Shown one piece after another: positions 1 to 6,566 of a stretch of DNA of 8,214 bases; position 1 is the first letter of the stretch, and each line of letters begins with the position of its first letter. The notes under the pieces are model-generated. The model made no database searches. It was not told where the DNA came from and saw only the letters and a list, made by a program, of their open reading frames with translations. The stretch spans positions 1 to 8,214 of the forward strand of contig JBKDQQ010000133.1 of NCBI GenBank assembly GCA_046341775.1. Direction: 5' to 3'. The stretch comes from SXXH01 sp041165735 (lineage in GTDB: Bacteria; Planctomycetota; UBA1135; GCA-002686595). Position numbers and translations under genes: made by a program.

Positions 1-1
1 G

Positions 2-304
2 TCCGGCAAGGCGGTCGGCGTGACCCGCATGCTGGCGATGAAGGAGGTCGGCGAGTTGGACGAGCCGATGCGCGTCTCCTGCTTCGCGGCGGTGCGCTGG
101 CTCGTCCTCGAGAAGCCCGACGAACTCGCCAAGTTCATCGGCGGAGTGAAGGGCCAGTTGGACGCGCAGGGGCTGCCGAGCGGCGACGATCTGCCGTCCC
201 TGCAGCGCAGGATGATGCAGGAGCACCTCGGCATGAACTTCCTGCAGTTCGACGCGGCTTGGCAGGCGCGCGCCCTCGCCATCGAGGCGGATCCGAAGAA
301 GTGA
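2..304 (+). CDS. C-terminal fragment of an unidentified protein (5' end outside window)
   Basis: The reading frame is open from the left edge to a TGA at 302-304, giving the last 100 residues of a protein that starts upstream. A GTG at position 20 and an ATG at position 29 lie inside the frame, but the frame is open before them, so I treat it as truncated. The visible part is soluble and probably helical, ending in a segment (MNFLQFDAAWQARALA) followed by an acidic/lysine tail. Planctomycete proteins with a gluzincin-like (peptidase MA type) domain often end in a similar way, with an aromatic-rich helix before the stop. That resemblance is weak, and no catalytic motif is in view. No function is assigned. 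It converges on the TCAF-like gene with a 27-bp gap. Confidence 0.7.
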   Translation, partial: SGKAVGVTRMLAMKEVGELDEPMRVSCFAAVRWLVLEKPDELAKFIGGVKGQLDAQGLPSGDDLPSLQRRMMQEHLGMNFLQFDAAWQARALAIEADPKK

Positions 305-331
305 GGCGCGTGGCGCGCCGGAGGCCGCGCG

Positions 332-2545
332 CTACTCGACGCGGTTCTCCGGACGCCAAGGCTTGAAGGCCGCGGCGGCCCCCCGCGCCGCGTCGGAGAC
401 GGGGACGCCCCAGGCCCCGAAGAGGAACGAGAGGTCCGCCCCGCAGGCGCGCGACAACCGCACGAGCGCCTGGTCGCGCTTCTCTTCGTCGGTCTTCGGC
501 CGCTCGAGGTCCTTCAACCCGCGGTACTCGCGGAAGGCCTTCTTGAAGGGTTCCCAGCCGAACTCCTGCTGAACATCGAGGAACAGCAGCACGGCGAGCA
601 GCGGATCGTCCTTCCAACGCTGGAAGGACGCCTCGTGGTTCTCGACATGGTCCTTCCAGCGCGCGTCGCGCGCGCCTTGCAGGAAGCGCTCGTCGTCGTC
701 GACCGCCTTGCCGCAGGCCTTCTCCAGCGCATGCAGCGCGAACAAGTGGCAGGTCGGCTCGGCCGCGCCTTCGAAGGTCCAATCCGCGGGCAAGTGGTTG
801 CGGCCCAGCTCGCGGAACGGCTTCCAGCCTTCGGCCTTCCAGCGCGCCGGATCGAGGAGCAGCGGCGACGCCTCGAGGGTGCACGCGAGCGGATGGCCGG
901 ATCGCATGTCCCCGGAGCTGGTCTGCACATCGACGACGAAGCGTTCGGGGCGTTCGCGCACCGGGGATCCCGCGAGATCCGCGCAGGCTTGCAGCACCTC
1001 CTCCCACTTGGCGGCGATCGGTTGCTTGTCCTCGATCGTGCGCGCCTCGGAGGCCGGGACGCTCAGGATGATCGACGGAGTCTCCACCTCGGCCCAGGGA
1101 CCGAGCAACGTACGCTGGCGCGTCCACTCCTCCTTGGTGGTCCTGCCGAGCACGAAGCGCGGCGCCTCGACGGCTCCGCGCACCTTGACCTGCACCTGGC
1201 CGGCGGCCTTCTCCCCCGGGAGGATGTAGACGAGGCCGCCGAAGGGCGAGACGACTTTCGTGGTCGTCTCGTCGAGCGGCCACGATCCCGCGACGCGCGG
1301 CGCGCGCCGCCACTCGCCGTGGTGCGCGATGTCGTCGGTGTGGCAGCCGATCTGCACGCGCCAGCCCTGCTTCGCGTGCTCCGCGGGCAACGTCACTTCG
1401 ACGAGCTCGCCCGCCACCGCCATCAATCCCGTGCCGCGCCAGTCGTGGATCGAAGCGTTGACGACCTCGACCTTGGTCACGCGCAACGCGCCCTCCTCAG
1501 GCATGCCGGGGAAGGCCTTGGCCGCGGGCAGGGCCTTGACCTTCATCGCCGGCGCGGCGAAGGCCTCTTCGATCTGCAACGACAGGGCGATGCGCTCGAG
1601 GGTGCTCGACGAACGCAACGGCGCGTCGGGGGTCGGCACCGCGGGAGCGCGCCCGCGCAACTTGGCCAATCGCGGTCGCAGCAGCTTGTCCGTGTCGGGC
1701 AGCAGCCGCACCGCCTGCGCGATGGTCCATGTGGCTTGGCGCGCCTGCGCCTCGCCGAAGCCCACCGGGGGCTCCTTCGCCGTCAACGCGTCGAGCGCCA
1801 GCTGCGCGTTGCAGAACTCCGAGGGATCGGAGTGGATCGGGAAGCCGTCCCCGCGTCGTCCATGCGCGATGCCATCGCTGTAGACGAGGCCCATCGGACC
1901 GAACAGCCAGTTGCCGCCGTTGCCCGTGATCTTGCCGTTGTGCTGCGACCAGCCCCAGCCCGTCTCGCCGCACAGGATCGCCCCGCCGGACTTGACGTAC
2001 TTCGCCAGGGTCTCGAGCTGCTCGGGCGTGAAGTTCCAGGGCGTGAACATCACCGCGTCGAACTTGAGGCCCTTCTCGAAGCGCGCGAAGTCGCCGAAGG
2101 ACTCGCCCGCCATGCCGCGCTTCGACAGAGCCTCGGCCATGCCGGGGTTGTTCCACACGCCCACGCGCGGCTTGCCGCGTTCGTTGCGCGTGGCCCACCG
2201 CACGCAATTCTCGAGCAGTCTCCAGCCATCGCCGGCGTTCCACGCGTCGCCGCCCAGGTATCCGTTGTGGCCGAAGAGCACGACGCGTCCCGCGCCGTGC
2301 TCGGTGGCGGCGATCACGGCTTGGTCGATGCCGTTCTCGCGGCCGACCACCACGGGGAACGCCTCGGGGCCGACGACGGCGATCCAACCCGGGTAGCCCG
2401 CCGGCGGCATGAGCTTGACGCCATCCAGCATGCGCTGGATGTCCTTGTCGTGTCCGCCCGCCCAAGCGCAGGCGCACAAGGCGAGCACGATGAAGCCGCG
2501 CGCGGCCAGTCGCGCGCCAAAGGCGAGGAGCGGTGCGGCGAACAT
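332..2545 (-). CDS. Secreted TCAF-like protein: GATase-like domain plus M60-like domain with degenerate zinc motif
   Basis: The product is 737 residues. I chose the ATG at 2545 because it gives a normal signal peptide: arginines at 12 and 16, a hydrophobic core at about 17-29, and an AWA cleavage site before Gly30. An in-frame ATG at 2608 would add 21 residues with no such logic. No Shine-Dalgarno is visible. Residues about 38-230 resemble a class-I glutamine-amidotransferase-like domain, including KSGGAILCGETGWGWSQ at 185-201. Residues about 355-715 resemble the M60/enhancin-like fold: IGCHTDD at 399-405, GGLVYILPGE at 436-445, RELGRNH at 578-584, then Glu596 and QQEFGWEPFKKAFREYR at 659-675. 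From memory, the order and many motifs match vertebrate TCAF1/TCAF2, which also carry ELGRN where active M60 enzymes have HEIGH. Active M60 enzymes are zinc peptidases that cleave glycosylated proteins. Here both HExxH histidines are arginine while Glu579 remains, so zinc catalysis is doubtful and a binding role is possible. The family call is firm; the function is not. Confidence 0.88.
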   Translation of the reverse strand: MFAAPLLAFGARLAARGFIVLALCACAWAGGHDKDIQRMLDGVKLMPPAGYPGWIAVVGPEAFPVVVGRENGIDQAVIAATEHGAGRVVLFGHNGYLGGDAWNAGDGWRLLENCVRWATRNERGKPRVGVWNNPGMAEALSKRGMAGESFGDFARFEKGLKFDAVMFTPWNFTPEQLETLAKYVKSGGAILCGETGWGWSQHNGKITGNGGNWLFGPMGLVYSDGIAHGRRGDGFPIHSDPSEFCNAQLALDALTAKEPPVGFGEAQARQATWTIAQAVRLLPDTDKLLRPRLAKLRGRAPAVPTPDAPLRSSSTLERIALSLQIEEAFAAPAMKVKALPAAKAFPGMPEEGALRVTKVEVVNASIHDWRGTGLMAVAGELVEVTLPAEHAKQGWRVQIGCHTDDIAHHGEWRRAPRVAGSWPLDETTTKVVSPFGGLVYILPGEKAAGQVQVKVRGAVEAPRFVLGRTTKEEWTRQRTLLGPWAEVETPSIILSVPASEARTIEDKQPIAAKWEEVLQACADLAGSPVRERPERFVVDVQTSSGDMRSGHPLACTLEASPLLLDPARWKAEGWKPFRELGRNHLPADWTFEGAAEPTCHLFALHALEKACGKAVDDDERFLQGARDARWKDHVENHEASFQRWKDDPLLAVLLFLDVQQEFGWEPFKKAFREYRGLKDLERPKTDEEKRDQALVRLSRACGADLSFLFGAWGVPVSDAARGAAAAFKPWRPENRVE

Positions 2546-2634
2546 GGGGAGGGACGAGGATTCCAACCCAGGCCGCGCTGCGCGGCAAGTGCGAGCGCCA
2601 GCGCGCATGCACCAACTCGGTGCTCGGCCGCCGA

Positions 2635-2659
2635 GGCGGGCGACATGACTGCGCCCGCC
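2635..2659 (-). terminator. Possible GC hairpin downstream of the UPF0145 gene
   Basis: Positions 2635-2642 (GGCGGGCG) pair perfectly with 2652-2659 (CGCCCGCC) around a 9-nt loop. The hairpin lies 67 nt past the stop of the UPF0145 gene on the minus strand. No T-tract follows. An 8-bp G/C stem is not rare in DNA this GC-rich, so the call is weak. Confidence 0.25.
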
Positions 2660-2674
2660 CCTGCGAGAGTCTTC

Positions 2675-2728
2675 GGACCGGCGCGCGTCCTCGGGCCGGC
2701 GCGTGTCCTCAAGCCAACACGCGTCCTC
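2675..2728. repeat. Degenerate 18-bp tandem repeat, three units
   Basis: Three consecutive 18-bp units are visible. They are GGACCGGCGCGCGTCCTC at 2675-2692, GGGCCGGCGCGTGTCCTC at 2693-2710 and AAGCCAACACGCGTCCTC at 2711-2728. All share the 3' end CG(C/T)GTCCTC or a close variant. A weaker relative ending in GTCTTC may precede them at about 2657-2674. The last unit overlaps the stop codon of the UPF0145 gene at 2727-2729. On the minus strand the array lies between that gene and the TCAF-like gene. In a non-coding minus frame it would read as an RTRAGP-like hexapeptide repeat, but I see no gene there. Role unknown. Confidence 0.65.
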
Positions 2729-3047
2729 AGGCCGGGGCGATGACCACGGCCGTGCCCGTGGCCGTGACCATCAGCATGCCGTTGCCCACGGTCTCGTAGT
2801 CGAGGTCCACGCCCACGATGGCGTTGCCGCCGAGGCGAGCGGCCTCCTGGCTCATCTCCTCGAGCGCCTGCCGCCGGGCGTCGCGCAGCACGGTCTCGTA
2901 CGCGCCGCTGCGCCCGCCGACCACGTCGCGGATGTTGGCGAGGAAGTCGCGGAAGATGTTCGCGCCGAGGATCGCCTCGCCGGAGACGATGCCGATGACG
3001 CGGGTGGCGCGGTGGCCTTCGATGGTGGGTGTGGTGACGCAGATCAT
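2727..3047 (-). CDS. UPF0145 (YbjQ-like, DUF74) protein
   Basis: The product is 106 residues, the usual size for the UPF0145/YbjQ family of small putative heavy-metal-binding proteins, whose biochemical role is still unclear. Nearly every family landmark is present: TTPTIEGH at 5-12, GEAILGANIFRDFLANIRD at 23-41, GGRSGAYE at 44-51, AIVGVDLDYETVG at 76-88, and a closing beta-strand GTAVVI at 98-103. I start at the ATG at 3047 because it aligns with the family N-terminus. An ATG four codons upstream (3059) would add only MLPP. The preceding bases are pyrimidine-rich and show no Shine-Dalgarno. There is no signal peptide or membrane segment, so it is cytoplasmic. It sits 184 bp downstream of groEL, beyond two hairpins, so it probably has its own promoter. 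The family call is secure; the function is not known. Confidence 0.93.
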   Translation of the reverse strand: MICVTTPTIEGHRATRVIGIVSGEAILGANIFRDFLANIRDVVGGRSGAYETVLRDARRQALEEMSQEAARLGGNAIVGVDLDYETVGNGMLMVTATGTAVVIAPA

Positions 3048-3155
3048 GGGAGGCAGCATACGCCTCGCGCCGCCGTCCATTCGCGTCGTCGCCGCGGCGC
3101 ATCCATGCTCGAGCGCGGCCTCGGTCGGACGGCCCGCTCCGCCGCGCGTGGAACG

Positions 3156-3196
3156 GCGCGGGCCGCCGACTTCCCTGGGAAGCCGGCGGCCCGCGC
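3156..3196 (-). terminator. Long GC-rich hairpin downstream of groEL
   Basis: Positions 3156-3174 pair with 3178-3196, giving a 19-bp stem around the trinucleotide CTG. The only mismatch is A3169 against C3183. In RNA made from the minus strand that pair becomes a G-U wobble, so the stem is fully paired in the groEL direction, which supports that orientation. It begins 35 nt past the groEL stop. No T-tract follows, so this would be a hairpin-only terminator or an RNA 3'-end stabiliser. Confidence 0.65.
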
Positions 3197-3204
3197 GCGA
3201 GTTC

Positions 3205-3225
3205 GTCCCGGCCCACGGCCGGGAC
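3205..3225 (-). terminator. Perfect 9-bp hairpin immediately after groEL
   Basis: GTCCCGGCC at 3205-3213 pairs perfectly with GGCCGGGAC at 3217-3225 around a 3-nt loop. It lies 6 nt past the groEL stop codon and directly before the longer hairpin at 3156-3196. The two make a tandem hairpin unit at the end of the chaperonin operon. There is no T-tract. Confidence 0.5.
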
Positions 3226-3231
3226 CGGACA

Positions 3232-4845
<1,614 letters not shown>

Positions 4846-4855
4846 GGTGTGGTGG

Positions 4856-4868
4856 TTCCTTGGTGGTG
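4856..4868 (-). promoter_or_regulatory. groEL ribosome binding site within a 13-nt leader shared with groES
   Basis: On the minus strand this reads CACCACCAAGGAA. AAGGAA (4856-4861) lies ten nt before the groEL ATG. The same 13 nt occur before groES at 5212-5224. Most other starts in the window show no Shine-Dalgarno, so this pair stands out. Confidence 0.7.
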
Positions 4869-4882
4869 GGTTGGGCGGGCGA

Positions 4883-5203
4883 TCAACCGATCACGCCGAG
4901 GATGTCTTCCTCGCGCATGATGAGGTACTCCTCGCCGCCGTACTTGACTTCGGTGCCGGCGTAGGCGCTGAAGAGGATGCGGTCGCCGTTCTTGACGGAG
5001 AACACGCTCTTCGAGCCGTTGTCGAGCGTGCGGCCCTCGCCGACGGCGATGATGGTGCCTTCCTTCGGCTTGTCCTTGGCGCTCTCCGGCAGGAGGATGC
5101 CGCCGGCGGTCTTCTCTTCGGCCTCGGCGCGCTTGACGAGCACGCGGTCGCCGAGCGGACGGATGGTCGCCTTCTTCGTGGAGGTGGTGGTCTTGGTCGC
5201 CAT
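4883..5203 (-). CDS. groES: Co-chaperonin GroES (Hsp10)
   Basis: The product is 106 residues. GroES forms the seven-membered lid that closes the GroEL folding chamber. The family core begins at IRPLGDRVLVKR (14-25). The mobile loop that contacts GroEL is clear (KTAGGILLPESA, 31-42). The beta-barrel body includes GTIIAVGEGR, and the end is YLIMREEDILGVIG. Compared with E. coli GroES the N-terminus carries about eleven extra residues rich in Thr and Lys (MATKTTTSTKK). I keep this start because AAGGAA lies 8 nt upstream of the ATG at 5203 and no internal ATG lies before the core. The gene is 37 bp upstream of groEL on the same strand, the standard operon order. No CIRCE inverted repeat (TTAGCACTC-N9-GAGTGCTAA) and no obvious AT-rich -10 box are visible in the 142 bp upstream. 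Confidence 0.98.
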   Translation of the reverse strand: MATKTTTSTKKATIRPLGDRVLVKRAEAEEKTAGGILLPESAKDKPKEGTIIAVGEGRTLDNGSKSVFSVKNGDRILFSAYAGTEVKYGGEEYLIMREEDILGVIG

Positions 5204-5211
5204 GGGGATCT

Positions 5212-5224
5212 TTCCTTGGTGGTG
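5212..5224 (-). promoter_or_regulatory. groES ribosome binding site within a 13-nt leader shared with groEL
   Basis: The minus strand reads CACCACCAAGGAA, identical to 4856-4868. The AAGGAA core lies 8 nt before the groES ATG, and it fixes that start. Confidence 0.7.
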
Positions 5225-5288
5225 AGGGGTTGGTGGTGCTGACTTTGGGTTTCGTCCGTTGCGCGCGCGAGCGGGCGCAGCGGTGGTC

Positions 5289-5318
5289 GTGTCGATGATG
5301 GTGGTGCCGATGATGGTC
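5289..5318. repeat. Two-copy 15-bp tandem repeat upstream of groES
   Basis: GTGTCGATGATGGTG (5289-5303) is followed directly by GTGCCGATGATGGTC (5304-5318), matching at 13 of 15 positions. The pair lies in the gap between the response regulator stop and the groES start, 86-115 bp before the groES ATG. It could be a tandem protein-binding site or a chance slippage product. Confidence 0.5.
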
Positions 5319-5345
5319 CTGCCGCCGGTCGCGGTCGCGCGCGCC

Positions 5346-5771
5346 TCAGTCGCGGCCGAGGCGCGCTTGGAGCACGGGGTCGAGCGGCGGCTCGGTGAAG
5401 ACGCGCACGACTTCGGTGCGCAGCAGCGCGGGATCGACGGGCTTCCTGAGCACGGCGCGCGCGCCTTGCGACAGCGCCAGCTTCCTCAAGGCGTCCGTCG
5501 CCTCGCCGGAGATGACGATGCAGGGCACGCACAAGGTCTCGTCGCGCAGGCTCGCCAGCACCTCGAGTCCGGTGCGGCGCGGCATGTGGTGGTCGAGCAG
5601 CGCGAGGTGGTAGGACTGCCGACGCAGCCGCGCCAGCGCCTCGTCGCCGTCCTCGACCGCGTCGATGTCGAAGCTCAGCTCAGGAACTCGCATTTGCTCG
5701 AGCAGATCGGCGACACCCTCCCGCAGGTCGGGGTCGTCGTCGGCGATCAAGATGCGACGGCTGAGCCACAT
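5346..5771 (-). CDS. Single-domain (CheY-like) response regulator
   Basis: The product is 141 residues and consists of one receiver domain with no output domain. All phosphotransfer residues are present: the metal-binding acidic cluster Asp11-Asp12-Asp13 after the first strand (RRILIADDDPD), the phosphoacceptor Asp60 in LALLDHHMPRRTGLEVL, the switch Ser88 in CIVISGEA, and Lys110-Pro111 in AVLRKP. About 25 residues after the lysine form the last helix and a short tail. Such proteins act by protein-protein contact or as a phosphorelay step, not by binding DNA. I prefer the ATG at 5771; a TTG at 5789 in the same frame would add six residues. Neither has a visible Shine-Dalgarno. It lies 142 bp upstream of groES on the same strand, so co-transcription is possible but not shown. 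No partner histidine kinase is in the window. Confidence 0.93.
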   Translation of the reverse strand: MWLSRRILIADDDPDLREGVADLLEQMRVPELSFDIDAVEDGDEALARLRRQSYHLALLDHHMPRRTGLEVLASLRDETLCVPCIVISGEATDALRKLALSQGARAVLRKPVDPALLRTEVVRVFTEPPLDPVLQARLGRD

Positions 5772-5852
5772 GGCGCAGCCCAAGTGCAAAGGGCGTGCCG
5801 TCTAGCAGGGGGCTAGCGAGATTCTCCAAGCTCTTTCCGGATAGGCGCTTAA

Positions 5853-5918
5853 GCAGGGCTTGCGGCTGGCCTCTGCTTCTACGGAGCCTGTCGGAGTGGC
5901 AGTATCCCCAAGCCCTGC
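5853..5918. repeat. Long-range 10-bp inverted repeat in the divergent intergenic region
   Basis: GCAGGGCTTG at 5853-5862 is the exact reverse complement of CAAGCCCTGC at 5909-5918, with 46 nt between. The enclosed segment contains the first of the two 18-bp direct repeats. It may form a stem in a transcript from either strand, or be a paired operator. Confidence 0.5.
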
Positions 5919-5943
5919 CGAGGCGGCCTGTCAGACTGGCAGT
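5886..5943. promoter_or_regulatory. Pair of 18-bp direct repeats, candidate operator
   Basis: GCCTGTCGGAGTGGCAGT (5886-5903) recurs as GCCTGTCAGACTGGCAGT (5926-5943), with 16 of 18 bases identical and a 40-bp period, close to four helical turns. Each copy holds an imperfect palindrome with arms CTGTC and GGCAG; in the second copy the dyad extends through most of the 15-bp core. The spacer lies between the divergent response regulator (-) and acetyltransferase (+) starts. This layout fits a regulator binding two sites on one face of the DNA. No clear -35/-10 pair could be assigned in either direction. Within 5772-6010 I see no gene. Confidence 0.5.
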
Positions 5944-6010
5944 TCGGCGTGGGCGGTGCGTGGATCCGCCAGGCGCGCTCCTATTTCACTCACCGCGCGA
6001 GCGCGCGCCC

Positions 6011-6556
6011 ATGACGACCACCGACAAGCCCGACTGGCAGCCCACGCTGGCGAGCACGCAGCTCGAGCTGGCCCCTTTGCGCGCGCAGGACGTCGAGCCG
6101 CTCTACGCGGTGGCGAGCGATCCGCGCCTGTGGGAGCAGCATCCAGAGCCCACGCGCCACGAGCGCCCCGTGTTCGAGCGCTGGTTCGCGGCCGCGCTCG
6201 CGAGCGGCGGCGCGTTGTGCGTGCGCGCCGCCACGGACGGTTCGGTGATCGGATCGTCGCGCTACTACGCGTGGGATCCGCACGAGCGCACGGTTGTGGT
6301 CGGCTACACCTTCCTCGCGCGCGCGCACTGGGGCGGCGCCACGAACCGCGAGCTCAAGCGCCTGATGCTCGCGCATGCGTTCCGCTCGGCGAGCGCGGTC
6401 GACTTCCATGTCGGGCCGGGCAACTTGCGTTCGCAGCGCGCGCTGGAGCGCATCGGCGCGCGCCTGCACGACCGCCGCGAGCTGGTCGCGGGCGACCCGG
6501 CGACCATCAGGCTGGTGTACCGCATCGTGCGTGCCGAGTTCGACGCCTGGAGTTGA
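6011..6556 (+). CDS. GNAT-family N-acetyltransferase (RimJ/RimL-like)
   Basis: The product is 181 residues, typical of a single GNAT domain that moves an acetyl group from acetyl-CoA to an amine, often a protein N-terminus or a small molecule. It begins LELAPLRAQDVEPLYAVASD (18-37), the usual N-terminal strand and helix. A central strand VVVGYTFLARAHWGG (95-109) leads into the acetyl-CoA-binding segment and helix (WGGATNRELKRLMLAHAF, 107-124), and the C-terminal motif is GNLRSQRALERIGA (137-150). The WGG-NRE-K form is seen in a well-known RimL-like subgroup. I chose the ATG at 6011 because the frame is open further upstream only through low-quality sequence, and the domain begins soon after this ATG. 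No Shine-Dalgarno is visible. It ends 10 bp from the convergent M64 gene. The substrate cannot be deduced. Confidence 0.9.
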   Translation: MTTTDKPDWQPTLASTQLELAPLRAQDVEPLYAVASDPRLWEQHPEPTRHERPVFERWFAAALASGGALCVRAATDGSVIGSSRYYAWDPHERTVVVGYTFLARAHWGGATNRELKRLMLAHAFRSASAVDFHVGPGNLRSQRALERIGARLHDRRELVAGDPATIRLVYRIVRAEFDAWS

Positions 6557-6566
6557 GCGCGGTCCG

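Noticed and set aside
305..331. Possible bidirectional terminator between the convergent genes
   Set aside because: The 27 bp are rich in GCGC and can fold in several short ways, but no stem stands out above chance for this composition.
2546..2608. Upstream ATG for the TCAF-like gene
   Set aside because: It would put 21 extra residues before an otherwise normal signal peptide, and there is no ribosome binding site.
635..2743. 702-codon open frame on the plus strand
   Set aside because: It is antisense to the TCAF-like gene, which has clear domain motifs. The plus-strand translation is low-complexity R/A/L/H-rich, as expected for a shadow of a GC-rich gene.
2314..3216. 300-codon minus-strand frame containing an RTRAGP-like hexapeptide repeat
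   Set aside because: It overlaps UPF0145 and the TCAF-like gene in another frame. The peptide repeat is only the 18-bp DNA repeat read in that frame.
5204..5345. CIRCE operator before groES
   Set aside because: I searched for TTAGCACTC and its inverted partner with mismatches and found nothing convincing. HrcA control is therefore not supported here.
5795..6010. Upstream extension of the acetyltransferase to 253 residues
   Set aside because: The extra 72 residues are not GNAT-like and run through the repeat-bearing intergenic region; the ATG at 6011 fits the domain start.
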